The notes beneath the pieces were generated by a model, which ran no database searches, was not told the DNA's origin, and saw nothing but the letters and a program-made list of their open reading frames with translations. DNA of 64,000 nt from Variovorax boronicumulans NBRC 103145. Its GTDB lineage: Bacteria; Pseudomonadota; Gammaproteobacteria; Burkholderiales; Burkholderiaceae_C. The stretch spans positions 1 through 64,000 of the forward strand of contig NZ_BCUS01000010.1 in NCBI RefSeq assembly GCF_001591345.1. The letters run 5' to 3'. The position numbers were made by a program, and so were the translations under genes. Each line of letters begins with the position of its first letter. Position 1 is the stretch's first letter. Shown one piece after another: positions 1-14,402 of the stretch.

Positions 1-1113
1 GCTGCGCTGGCGGCGCTCGGCGTGGCGGCGCTCGCGCTGGTGCTGTGGCAGGGCGGCCACCTGTGGCGCGCCGACCTGAGCGCGATGAGCCCCGTTCCGC
101 GCTCGGCCCAGCAGCTCGACGAGATGCTGCGCAAGGACATCGGCGCCAGCGACGGCGGCGTGCTCGTGGTGGCCTTCGGCGACGACGAACAGGCCGCACT
201 GCGCCACACCGAGGCCGCGGCCGCGCGTCTCGATGCGCTGGTCGACAAGGGCGAGCTCAGCGGCTACGAAGCCGTGACCCGCGTGCTGCCCAGCGTGGCC
301 GCGCAAACGGCGCGCCAGGCCAGCCTGCCCGACGCCGACACGCTGCGTGCCAACCTGGCCGAGGCGACCAAGGGCCTGCCGCTGCCGGCATCGCGCCTCG
401 GTCCCTTCGTGGCCGATGTGGAGGCCGCGCGCAAGCAAGCGCCCGTGCAGCGCACCGACCTCATGGGCGGCCCGCTGGGCTCCGTGGTCAACACGCTGAT
501 GTACGAGCGCCCGGGCGGTGGCTGGTCCACGCTGGTCGTGCTGCATCCCGGCCCGGGCTTCGAACAGGCGCGCCTCGAGGAGGCGCTGGCCGGTCTGCCC
601 GAAGTGCAGGTGGTGGACGTCGGCCGCGAGCTCGGCGGCCTCTACCAGCGCTACCTGCACGAGGCCTTCGTGCAGGTGCTGCTCGGCGCGCTGGCGGTGG
701 TGGTGCTGTTGGGCGTGTACCTGCGCTCGTGGCGCCGGCTGCTGGCCGTGTGCCAGCCGCTGCTGTTCGCGGTGGTGCTCACGCTGGGTGGCATGGCGCT
801 GGCGCAGGCGGCGCTCGGCATCCTGCACCTCGTGGGGCTGCTGCTGATCGTCGCCGTGGGATCGAACTACGCGCTCTTCTTTGACCAGCTGCGCACGACC
901 GGGCGCGCCGACGAAGACACGCTGGCCTCGCTGATGCTGGCCAACCTCACGACGGTGGTGTCGTTCGGGCTGATCGCGATCTCGGACATTCCGGCGCTGT
1001 CGTCCATCGGCCGCGTGGTCGCGCCGGGCGCCTTGCTGGCGCTGCTGCTGTCGGCCGCGTTCGCGCGCAACGTGGCGCCCGGGAAGGGCCCGAGCCCGCA
1101 GCGTCCGCGCTGA
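1..1113 (+). CDS. MMPL/RND-type exporter, C-terminal half (5' end outside window)
   Basis: The reading frame is open from base 1, so the N-terminal half lies upstream. The visible part starts with a membrane segment, then a periplasmic loop of about 190 residues, then a cluster of hydrophobic helices ending near the C-terminus. The intramembrane stretch VGSNYALFFDQL resembles the conserved G-x-x-Y-x-L-F region of MMPL proteins. Members of this family export lipids or polyketide-like products; in aryl polyene (APE) clusters an exporter of this type (ApeM) sits beside the ketoreductase and dehydratase genes found here. Its stop overlaps the next start (TGATG), so it is the upstream member of a tightly coupled operon. 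The family call is solid; the APE role rests on context. Confidence 0.8.
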   Translation, partial: AALAALGVAALALVLWQGGHLWRADLSAMSPVPRSAQQLDEMLRKDIGASDGGVLVVAFGDDEQAALRHTEAAAARLDALVDKGELSGYEAVTRVLPSVAAQTARQASLPDADTLRANLAEATKGLPLPASRLGPFVADVEAARKQAPVQRTDLMGGPLGSVVNTLMYERPGGGWSTLVVLHPGPGFEQARLEEALAGLPEVQVVDVGRELGGLYQRYLHEAFVQVLLGALAVVVLLGVYLRSWRRLLAVCQPLLFAVVLTLGGMALAQAALGILHLVGLLLIVAVGSNYALFFDQLRTTGRADEDTLASLMLANLTTVVSFGLIAISDIPALSSIGRVVAPGALLALLLSAAFARNVAPGKGPSPQRPR

Positions 1114-1976
1114 TGGGAAAATCCGGACCCACCATGTCGTCGCCTTCCGCCCCTTCCACTCGTTCTGCCGCCTCCGAATCCTGGCCCTGGCCGCCGGCCA
1201 TGCGCGCCAGCGCGGCCGTGCATGTGGCTGCGTTGGGCGCTGGCGTGCTGGTGCCCGGCGCCTGGCCCTGGGCGCTCGGCGCGGTGGTGCTGAACCATGC
1301 GCTGATCACCGGTGCGGGCCTCACGCCGCGCAGCAACCTGCTCGGCCCGAACGTCACGCGCCTGCCCGAGGCCGCCGCTGCGCGTCGCGAGGTGGCGATC
1401 ACCATCGACGACGGGCCCGAGCCCGAGGTCACGCCTCGCGTGCTCGACCTGCTGGACGCCCACGGCCAGCGCGCCACCTTCTTCTGCATCGCCGAGCGCG
1501 TGCTGGCGCATCCCGCACTGGCGCGCGAGATCGTCGCGCGCGGCCACAGCATCCAGAACCACACGGCGCGGCATCGCCACAACTTCTCTTTCCTCGGCCC
1601 GCGCGGCTTCGCGGCGGAGATCGCGCGCGCGCAGGACATCCTGACCGACGTGACTGGCCAGCGCCCGACCTGTTTCCGCGCGCCCGCCGGCCTGCGCAAC
1701 CCTTTCCTCGAACCCGTGCTGCACCGCCTCGGCCTTTCGCTCGTGAGCTGGACGCGGCGCGGTTTCGACACCCGCGAAGGCGACGCCGCCAAGGTGATGG
1801 CGCGCCTCGCCCGCCACCTGCAGGCACGCGACATCCTGCTGCTGCACGACGGCAATGCCGCGCGCACCGCGGCGGGGCAACCCGTCTTGCTGGAAGTCCT
1901 GCCCTTGTTGCTCCAACGCCTGCGCACCGATGGATTGCGCGCCGTGACCCTGCCTGAAGGATTGAAGACCGCATGA
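1113..1976 (+). CDS. Polysaccharide deacetylase family protein (NodB domain)
   Basis: A 287-residue protein with one or two hydrophobic segments near residues 30-65 and a NodB homology domain after them. Deacetylase motifs are present: TIDDGPEP (catalytic base Asp and metal Asp), HSIQNHTARH (metal histidines), FRAPAGLRNP (Arg-Pro motif) and LLLHDGN. These enzymes remove acetyl groups from N-acetylated sugars with a divalent metal. The ATG at 1113 overlaps the upstream stop; an alternative ATG lies at 1134. It ends in an ATGA overlap with the methyltransferase. A deacetylase inside an APE-like operon suggests modification of a sugar or glycolipid carrier of the pigment, but the substrate is unknown. 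Confidence 0.85.
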   Translation: MGKSGPTMSSPSAPSTRSAASESWPWPPAMRASAAVHVAALGAGVLVPGAWPWALGAVVLNHALITGAGLTPRSNLLGPNVTRLPEAAAARREVAITIDDGPEPEVTPRVLDLLDAHGQRATFFCIAERVLAHPALAREIVARGHSIQNHTARHRHNFSFLGPRGFAAEIARAQDILTDVTGQRPTCFRAPAGLRNPFLEPVLHRLGLSLVSWTRRGFDTREGDAAKVMARLARHLQARDILLLHDGNAARTAAGQPVLLEVLPLLLQRLRTDGLRAVTLPEGLKTA

Positions 1977-2743
1977 GCGCCGTGATGCCATCGACGATGA
2001 CCACCGACCAAGCCTGGCGCGAGCTGCACGAAGCCGCGACCGTCCCCTACAAGAAGGGCGGCACCTTCGCCTGGCAGTTCGCGCGCGGCAAGCTCGGACG
2101 CGACCCGGTGTTTCGCGGTCTGCTCGAACGTGGGCTGATCGACGCGCAGCATCGGCGCGTGGTCGACATCGGCTGCGGGCAGGGCCTCTTCGTGAGCCTG
2201 CTGGCGTCGATGAGCGCGATGCAGCAACAGGGCCGCTGGCCGGCCTCATGGGCCGCCACGCCGGCCGCGGCGGACTACACGGGCATCGAGCTGATGCCGA
2301 AGGACGTGGCGCGCGCCGAGGCGTCGGTCGGTCACCTGAAGCCCACGCCGCGACTCGTGTGCGCCGACATGTGCTCGGCCACCTTGCCCGATTGCGACCT
2401 GGTCGTGATCCTCGACGTGCTGCACTACGTGGACCTCACCGCGCAGGAGGGGGTGTTGACGCGCGTGCGCGACGCGCTGCGCCGTGGCGGCAACCCGAAG
2501 GCGCGCCTGCTGTTGCGCGTGGGCGATGCGTCGAGCACGCGCGGTTTCGCGATCAGCCAGTGGGTCGATCGCACCGTGACGCGTATTCGCGGCCACAAGG
2601 TCTCGCCGACCTGGGGCCGGCCACTGACTGAATGGACTGCGCTGCTGCAGCGCCTGGGGTTCCGCGTGCAGAGCATCCCGATGAGCGAAGGCACGCCCTT
2701 CGCCAACGTGCTGCTGGTGGCCGACCTGGAGGCTGCCGCTTGA
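1973..2743 (+). CDS. Class I SAM-dependent methyltransferase
   Basis: A 256-residue protein with a Rossmann-type SAM-binding motif VVDIGCGQGLFV at residues 63-74 and a typical later strand DLVVILDVLHYVD. The ATG at 1973 overlaps the deacetylase stop (ATGA); further ATGs at 1985 and 1997 are possible starts. The stop overlaps the TTG start of the dehydratase. APE clusters commonly contain a methyltransferase that modifies the aromatic head group, which would fit here, but neither acceptor nor product can be read from the sequence. Confidence 0.82.
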   Translation: MSAVMPSTMTTDQAWRELHEAATVPYKKGGTFAWQFARGKLGRDPVFRGLLERGLIDAQHRRVVDIGCGQGLFVSLLASMSAMQQQGRWPASWAATPAAADYTGIELMPKDVARAEASVGHLKPTPRLVCADMCSATLPDCDLVVILDVLHYVDLTAQEGVLTRVRDALRRGGNPKARLLLRVGDASSTRGFAISQWVDRTVTRIRGHKVSPTWGRPLTEWTALLQRLGFRVQSIPMSEGTPFANVLLVADLEAAA

Positions 2744-3213
2744 CGGCACCGCAGACGCTCGACCGCGCGGGCATCGCTGCGCGCATTCCGCACAGCGGCA
2801 GCATGTGCCTGCTGGAGCGCCTCGAGGGCTGGGACGCCGAATCGATCCACTGCAGCACCACGACGCACAGCCAGGCGGACAACCCGCTGCGCACCGAGAG
2901 CGGCCTGCTCGCGCCCAACGCCATCGAGTACGCGGCGCAGGCCATGGCGCTGCACGGCGGCCTGCTGGCCGCCGAGGGCAGCACGCCGTCGGCCGGCTTC
3001 CTGGCCAGTGCGCGCAACGTGAAGCTGGCGGTGGCGCGGCTGGACGACATCGCCGGGGCGTTGCAGGTGCGCGCGAAGCGCCTGTCCGGCGACGACCGGC
3101 AGGTCTTGTATGAATTCACGGTGGCGGCCGACGACGGCCGCCTGCTGGCCGAAGGCCGGGCCGTGGTGGTCTTGAACACGCCGCTGGCGGACACCGAAAG
3201 CACACCGTCATGA
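2740..3213 (+). CDS. Hotdog-fold 3-hydroxyacyl-ACP dehydratase (ApeP/ApeI-like)
   Basis: A 157-residue protein. The start is a TTG at 2740 that overlaps the upstream TGA (TTGA), with GGAGG about 8 bases ahead inside the methyltransferase gene. The N-terminal IPHSGSMCLLERL matches the IPHR-x-P-M/LLLD region of FabA/FabZ-type and APE dehydratases, with the conserved Pro-His pair. The segment LLAPNAIEYAAQAMALHGG fits the central hotdog helix. Predicted role: dehydration of 3-hydroxyacyl-ACP during polyene chain extension, together with the ketoreductase that follows. ATGA overlap with that gene indicates translational coupling. Confidence 0.8.
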   Translation: MTAPQTLDRAGIAARIPHSGSMCLLERLEGWDAESIHCSTTTHSQADNPLRTESGLLAPNAIEYAAQAMALHGGLLAAEGSTPSAGFLASARNVKLAVARLDDIAGALQVRAKRLSGDDRQVLYEFTVAADDGRLLAEGRAVVVLNTPLADTESTPS

Positions 3214-3941
3214 GTTTCGAAGGAAAACGCACACTGATCACCGGCGCCAGCGGCGCGCTCGGCGCGGCCATGGCGGAGCGCTTTGCACGCGATGGCGCCA
3301 CCGTGCTGCTGCATGCGAACTCGCGGCCCGAGGCCATCGAGCAGCTGGCCGCGTCGATCACCGCCGCCGGTGGCAAGGCGGAATGCCATGTGTTCGACCT
3401 GCGCAGCGACGAAGCCTGTGCGGCCGGCTGCGCACGCATCCTCGAAGGCGGCGCGGTGCAGATCCTCGTCAACAACGCAGGCGTGCACGACGATGCCGTA
3501 CTGCCCGGCATGCGCGCCGAGCAATGGCACAAGGTGATCGACGTGTCGCTGAACGGCTTCTTCCGCGTGACCCAACCGCTGCTGCTGCCGATGATGCGCA
3601 CCCGCTGGGGGCGCGTGCTGAACATCTCGTCCGTCGCTGCCATCGCGGGGAACAAGGGGCAGGTGAACTACGCCGCGGCCAAGGGCGCGCTGAACAGTGC
3701 GACCAAGGCGCTGTCGCTCGAAGTGGCGTCGCGCGGCGTGACCGTGAACGCGATCGCGCCGGGGATCATCGCGTCGCCGATGGCCGATGCGGTGTTCGAC
3801 CCCGCGCTCATCAACCAGATGGTGCCCGTGAAGCGCGCCGGAACGCCGCAGGAAGTGGCGGCGCTGGCGGCGTTCCTGGCAGGCGATGAAGCCGCGTACA
3901 TCACGGGGCAGGTGATCTCGATCAACGGCGGGATGATCTGA
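3210..3941 (+). CDS. FabG-like 3-ketoacyl-ACP reductase (ApeQ-like SDR)
   Basis: A 243-residue classical short-chain dehydrogenase. It has the cofactor motif TGASGALG (11-18), NNAG (88-91) and the catalytic set Ser141, Tyr154, Lys158, followed by the PG loop APGIIASPM. Length and motifs match FabG. It is the last visible gene of the coupled APE-like operon. Together with the dehydratase it would supply the reduce/dehydrate steps of polyene elongation; ketosynthases and ACPs must lie upstream of the window. A housekeeping fatty-acid role is less likely given the neighbours. Confidence 0.87.
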   Translation: MSFEGKRTLITGASGALGAAMAERFARDGATVLLHANSRPEAIEQLAASITAAGGKAECHVFDLRSDEACAAGCARILEGGAVQILVNNAGVHDDAVLPGMRAEQWHKVIDVSLNGFFRVTQPLLLPMMRTRWGRVLNISSVAAIAGNKGQVNYAAAKGALNSATKALSLEVASRGVTVNAIAPGIIASPMADAVFDPALINQMVPVKRAGTPQEVAALAAFLAGDEAAYITGQVISINGGMI

Positions 3942-4002
3942 GGCCCGGCTGCTTCGTTCTTCATTGCGAGGAGCAGGGCATCCACTTCACCCCTGAGCCC
4001 GG

Positions 4003-4178
4003 CAGGCGGTGCGGTGTGGGCGGCCCCTCTGTGCCGCCGAGGAGCGCGGCGTTTCGCGGATCAGGGCTCGCAGCTGTTTGAGCCGAAGGCGAGTTCTGCG
4101 AGACCCCGCGAAACGCGAGCACCGCAGGGCAGCCGCGAAGCGGCCGGCACAGTGGGGCCGACCACGCCGTGCCGCCTG
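4003..4178. repeat. 176-base nested imperfect inverted repeat between operons
   Basis: Outer arms of 34 bases at 4003-4036 and 4145-4178 are inverted copies with about five mismatches. Inner arms pair GCGTTTCGCGG at 4049-4059 with its complement at 4106-4116, and CTCGCAG at 4067-4073 with CTGCGAG at 4096-4102. The whole element could fold into one long hairpin. It fills most of the 256-base gap between two convergent operons. Reading frames run through it on both strands but match no protein I recognise. It may be a dispersed REP- or MITE-like element and may also act as a terminator for both sides. Confidence 0.75.
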
Positions 4179-4197
4179 TCGGGCGCTCCCAAACGGC

Positions 4198-4890
4198 CTA
4201 AAGAGGCAGCGTATCAAACGCAGCGTAGGCCGTAGCCAGCCAAGACTTCACGCGCTGTCGTTCCAGCAATCCAAGCGCATGCGGCCCTTCGCGGTCGTTC
4301 ACCGCCTTCCAGAAGCTCGTGTTCTGCGCATCGATCTTGCGCATGCTGGCCTCATGCAAACGCGGCAAGGCAATCACGCGTGCGCCATTCGCATTGGCCT
4401 TCGACAGCGACTGCGACGCCAGCAGCATCCCGAAGTCGCTGCCGCGCCCGTAGTTCTGCACCACGATGTAGTTGGGCCGGTTGCCGAAGGTGTCGATCAG
4501 CGTGCCGAGCAGGTCGGTGGAGTCCTTGCCGTCGTCCAGCACGTGCCAGAAGTTGACCGTGACGTCGATCTCCTCGAACACGTCGAACAGGTCCGATTCC
4601 TTGATCCAGCGCGACAGCGGCGCCAGCGTCTGCGCCGCGAGGTCGACGATCACGCTCTGCTTCGGGTTGGTCTCGAAGCCGTTCACCACCGTGTCCAGGC
4701 CTTCGAAGCTGTCGACCACCACGGGCGAGGCAAAGCCCTCGTAGAAGCGCGTGAAGGAGCTGTGCGAACGGTCGGTGTCGAAGCCGGTGAAGGGCCGGCT
4801 GCGATCGATGAAGTACTGGGCCAGCACGCGTGCGGTGACCGATTTGCCGACACCGCCTTTCTCGCCGCCAATGAAGTTGATGGAGCTCAT
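4198..4890 (-). CDS. ParA/MinD-like P-loop ATPase (orphan)
   Basis: A 230-residue protein starting MSSINFIGGEKGGVGKS. The deviant Walker A GEKGGVGKS carries both the signature Lys11 and the P-loop Lys16 typical of ParA/MinD/Mrp ATPases. SVIVDLAAQTL fits the switch II/Walker B region. No ParB, centromere-like repeats or plasmid genes lie beside it, so a partitioning role is not supported. It lies 79 bases downstream of hipA on the same strand and could be co-transcribed with it. The family is clear; the cargo or partner is unknown. Similar proteins are sometimes labelled mobilisation proteins, which nothing here supports. Confidence 0.75.
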   Translation of the reverse strand: MSSINFIGGEKGGVGKSVTARVLAQYFIDRSRPFTGFDTDRSHSSFTRFYEGFASPVVVDSFEGLDTVVNGFETNPKQSVIVDLAAQTLAPLSRWIKESDLFDVFEEIDVTVNFWHVLDDGKDSTDLLGTLIDTFGNRPNYIVVQNYGRGSDFGMLLASQSLSKANANGARVIALPRLHEASMRKIDAQNTSFWKAVNDREGPHALGLLERQRVKSWLATAYAAFDTLPL

Positions 4891-4944
4891 GAGTGGTTGC
4901 TGCCTCGAATGGGTTGAGGGGTGGAGGAGGGCGGATTCATTCTA

Positions 4945-4980
4945 GGGGTCGCCTGTCGCGCTATCGTGGCTAGCGACCCC
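4945..4980 (-). terminator. Hairpin at the hipA 3' end, possible weak terminator
   Basis: GGGGTCGC at 4945-4952 is a perfect complement of GCGACCCC at 4973-4980, with a 20-base loop containing the hipA stop codon. No T-run follows on the minus strand, so termination would be weak or factor-assisted. It could partly separate hipA from the downstream ParA-like gene. Confidence 0.35.
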
Positions 4981-6268
4981 GCTTGCTCATGCCCTGCAGC
5001 AAGGGATGTGCCTGCAGGCGCTGCTGCAGCCGTTTCTTCCACGGAGCCGGCAGTGCCGAGGCGTCGATCATCGCGGGCCACTGGTCACGCGCGAGGCGGG
5101 CCGTGTCGGCCACCACGCGTCGCATGCGCGGCTCGTGCACGCCGGCCGAGAAGCAGAAGGCGCGCACGTTGGCGGGCGTGAACATCGCGGTGCGACGCGC
5201 AGCGGTGGCGCTAACCGGAGCCGGCAACAGCGGCAACGCATGGCCCTCGACGCCCTGCAGCGCCGCGTAGGCCACGATGTCATAGGCCGGCGCCAACCGT
5301 GGTGCGATGCCGTCGGGGTACAGCACGCCGAAGTTCTTCAGGTGGGCATCCGGGTTGCCCAGCAGGTCGTTGACCACGAGCCGGCGCACCAGTTCGAGCA
5401 CGGCGTCTTCGCCCAGCGACGGAAAGGCGCGCATCGCGAGTGCCATGTCGAGGTAGCTGCCGCTGTACTTGTGCATCGGGTCGACCGCGAGCACCTGCGC
5501 GAAGTCTTCGAAGTGGATGCGGCGCGCGCCATCGCGATCGAAGCGCGTGACGGCCAGGAACTCGGGCTCGTCCGGCAGCGCATAGCTGTGCTCCGCCGCG
5601 ATGGCCGACAGCGGCGCGAGTTCGGCGTGACACACCTCGACGCCCGCCACCCCTGCCATCCGCAGCGAGAGCATCTCGAGTTGCGGCATGTGCGGCCGGC
5701 CGGCCACCGGCAGCTTGGCGATCACGCGCGTGCTGGCGCCGGCGCGCACGCGCGCCACGTAGCGTCCGCCCTGGCGGCGCAGGCCGAGCTTGGGCTGCAC
5801 GCCCGAGACCGAGATGCCCTGCGGCATCGGCAACTCGACCACCGACATCTCGAGCGCGTCCTGGTCCTGCGTGATGAGCCGCTGCAGCGTGCCGCGGTCC
5901 ACCGACACCGGGCGTGCGGCCACGGCGCCGGGCAGGTCGCCGCCGCAGGCCGCCAGCAATTCGAAGTGGTCGTTCTCGCGGCAACCGCGCAGCTGCGCGA
6001 TGTGGCTGCGCAGCACGCCCTCGGGCAGCAGGTTCTGGAAGAAGCCGGGCAACTGGCCGCCCTGGGCGTTGAACAGCGGGTTCTTCACGTCGCTCCATAG
6101 CGCGGCCTGGGCTGCCGGGTCGCTTGCGACCATCGACAGCGAAAGCACGCCGGGCGGTGGGGTGGCGATCAGCTCGGGCTCCGCCACGAAACGGCACAGG
6201 TCGGCGTACTGGAACAGCTTGCCGAGGCGGTGCACGCCGAGCGAAATCTCGAGGATCTTGACGTTCAT
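4970..6268 (-). CDS. hipA: HipA-family serine/threonine kinase toxin
   Basis: A 432-residue protein, close to E. coli HipA (440). It has the N-terminal subdomain, the SVSGVQPKLGL ATP-loop region at about 153-163 (matching the HipA phospho-serine loop), the catalytic loop GNPDAHLKNFG with Asp308 and Asn312, and the metal-binding APAYDIV with Asp330. HipA kinases phosphorylate translation components, classically glutamyl-tRNA synthetase, and cause dormancy. The start overlaps the upstream HTH gene by four bases (ATGA), the usual antitoxin-first arrangement. All catalytic residues appear intact, so it should be active. The target in this lineage is not known from sequence. Confidence 0.88.
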   Translation of the reverse strand: MNVKILEISLGVHRLGKLFQYADLCRFVAEPELIATPPPGVLSLSMVASDPAAQAALWSDVKNPLFNAQGGQLPGFFQNLLPEGVLRSHIAQLRGCRENDHFELLAACGGDLPGAVAARPVSVDRGTLQRLITQDQDALEMSVVELPMPQGISVSGVQPKLGLRRQGGRYVARVRAGASTRVIAKLPVAGRPHMPQLEMLSLRMAGVAGVEVCHAELAPLSAIAAEHSYALPDEPEFLAVTRFDRDGARRIHFEDFAQVLAVDPMHKYSGSYLDMALAMRAFPSLGEDAVLELVRRLVVNDLLGNPDAHLKNFGVLYPDGIAPRLAPAYDIVAYAALQGVEGHALPLLPAPVSATAARRTAMFTPANVRAFCFSAGVHEPRMRRVVADTARLARDQWPAMIDASALPAPWKKRLQQRLQAHPLLQGMSKRGR

Positions 6269-6585
6269 GGCTGAGAGCGGCGGCCCCGCACGTAGGGCGG
6301 CGCGGCGGGCGCTTCGGCCAGCGCCCGACCGACGCGCGTGGCGACCGGCCGGTAGCCGGGATCGACGGCCGTGCCTTCACCGAAGCCCTTGGGCGCGAGC
6401 TGCAGTTCGAGCCCCAGCGCATCGACCAGCGCGAGCAGCGACGACAGCTGCGGGTTGCCCTTCAGGCTCAGGGCATTGCGCACCGAGCGCTCGGTGAGCC
6501 CCGAACGTAAGGCGATCTCGGCGTTCGTGAGGCCGGCGGCCCCGCGACGCGCCGTGAGGGCGGTGATGAGTTCCTGCTTGTCCAC
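6265..6585 (-). CDS. hipB: HipB-like XRE-family HTH antitoxin
   Basis: A 106-residue protein with an N-terminal XRE-type helix-turn-helix (LTNAEIALRSGLTERSVRNA region) and a short basic tail. It precedes hipA with an ATGA overlap, so it should neutralise HipA and repress the shared promoter. The start is a GTG at 6585 with no Shine-Dalgarno sequence ahead. A TAATAT at 6597-6592 on the minus strand would place transcription start at about the GTG, suggesting a leaderless mRNA. Adjacent 14-bp palindromes fit autoregulation. Confidence 0.82.
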   Translation of the reverse strand: MDKQELITALTARRGAAGLTNAEIALRSGLTERSVRNALSLKGNPQLSSLLALVDALGLELQLAPKGFGEGTAVDPGYRPVATRVGRALAEAPAAPPYVRGRRSQP

Positions 6586-6591
6586 GGAAAG

Positions 6592-6628
6592 ATATTACCG
6601 CAAATGCCTATTTGGGAAACATATTTCC
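6592..6628 (-). promoter_or_regulatory. hipBA promoter with two adjacent 14-bp palindromes
   Basis: On the minus strand TAATAT (6597-6592) is a plausible -10 seven bases before the hipB GTG. Directly upstream lie CAAATgcctATTTG (6601-6614) and GGAAAcataTTTCC (6615-6628), both perfect 5-4-5 palindromes placed end to end and sharing an AAA...TATTT core. HipB proteins bind palindromes in their own promoter, so these are candidate operators. No convincing -35 is visible. Confidence 0.55.
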
Positions 6629-6640
6629 GATGCGAAGAGC

Positions 6641-7411
6641 CTACTTGGGGATCAGCGTGAAGAGCGGCATGACCACGCCCATCACCCAGTTCTGGCCGAA
6701 GTCGAGGGCCGCCCGGCGGTACTTCTCGTCGGCCTGCGCGGCCAGCAGGTCGAGCCGTGCCACCACCTTCGACAGCTCGCGGTCGGCCACGAGGTTGCGC
6801 CCGCGCTCGCTGATCTCGGTGGCCAGCAGCAGTGGCTGGCCGTCGGGGCCGGTCTTGGAAGAAATGAGCCAGAGCGAAATCTCGAAGTTGCGCGCCGTGC
6901 GGTAGCTGTTCTCGGCGTCGACCCCGTCGATCATGGTCTGGTCCCAGGTGTTGCCGTTGGCCTGCTTGAGCATCGAGGCCCACCCGACGACCAGCGCCGC
7001 CACGCGGTCGCCCTGGTAGGCCTGCGGGCCGGTCTCGAAGGCCAGGCGGATGGCGTCGATGCCGGTGGCGCCGCGCAACTCGGGCAACTGCGTGCCCTGC
7101 AGGACCGCGTCCCAGGTGCGCTGCGTGGCTTCTTCCATGCTGGATGCCGACTTGCGCCATTCGCGCGGGTTGCGCCGGTACAAGGTGGTCTGCACGCGGC
7201 GCACCGACTGCAGGTTGTCGCGCAGCGACAGGTTGGCGATGCGGTTGGTGCCCGATTGCAGCCATTCCTGGTTGCCGTAGGGCTCGGCGCGCTCGGTGGA
7301 ACGGAAGGAGGAACAGCCCGTCAGCGCCAGCGGCGCGAGCAGGGCGGCCGCGGTGCCTGCCAGCAGGCAGGTGCGTCGCGCCGCGAGGGGAGAAGCCAGG
7401 GAATCGCTCAT
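6641..7411 (-). CDS. Hypothetical lipoprotein
   Basis: A 256-residue protein with an Arg-containing N-region, a long hydrophobic stretch and the lipobox LTGC (Cys33), so it should be exported and lipidated. The mature part is mostly helical and ends with a hydrophobic FGQNWVMGVVMPLFTLIPK stretch, unusual for a lipoprotein. I recognise no domain. It is divergent from smc; its stop lies about 55 bases from the hipB start. Likely envelope-associated, function unknown. Confidence 0.7.
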   Translation of the reverse strand: MSDSLASPLAARRTCLLAGTAAALLAPLALTGCSSFRSTERAEPYGNQEWLQSGTNRIANLSLRDNLQSVRRVQTTLYRRNPREWRKSASSMEEATQRTWDAVLQGTQLPELRGATGIDAIRLAFETGPQAYQGDRVAALVVGWASMLKQANGNTWDQTMIDGVDAENSYRTARNFEISLWLISSKTGPDGQPLLLATEISERGRNLVADRELSKVVARLDLLAAQADEKYRRAALDFGQNWVMGVVMPLFTLIPK

Positions 7412-7443
7412 GCCCTGACGTTATCATCCACGGCTGGGGCGGC

Positions 7444-7510
7444 GGCCCGCTTCAAGCTGCGGGCCCGTGCAATTTTCCTTACAAATCAATACCTTGGCGC
7501 TACGCCAAGG
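7444..7510 (+). promoter_or_regulatory. Two perfect hairpins in the smc upstream region
   Basis: GGCCCGC (7444-7450) pairs with GCGGGCC (7459-7465), and CCTTGGCG (7492-7499) pairs with CGCCAAGG (7503-7510) around a 3-base loop. The second hairpin ends 14 bases before the smc GTG start and contains AAGG, the most SD-like bases apart from CAGGG just after it. It could hinder ribosome loading and limit Smc synthesis. No T-run follows, so they are not ordinary terminators. Confidence 0.45.
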
Positions 7511-7524
7511 CAGGGCGACAAGTC

Positions 7525-14283
<6,759 letters not shown>

Positions 14284-14402
14284 GTCGCCCGGCGCCCGGG
14301 ATCCAGGCCTTTACCGGCCGTTACGCGACTTCACACCAGCGCAGTCAACAGGGTCTACAAGCGGGCGTTGAACGATCACAGAAGGCCGACAAGGAGTCCC
14401 TC

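Noticed and set aside
4009-4917. Plus-strand open frame of about 300 codons through the inverted repeat and opposite the ATPase gene
   Set aside because: Composition is repeat-derived and antisense; the ParA-like protein on the other strand has clear motifs.
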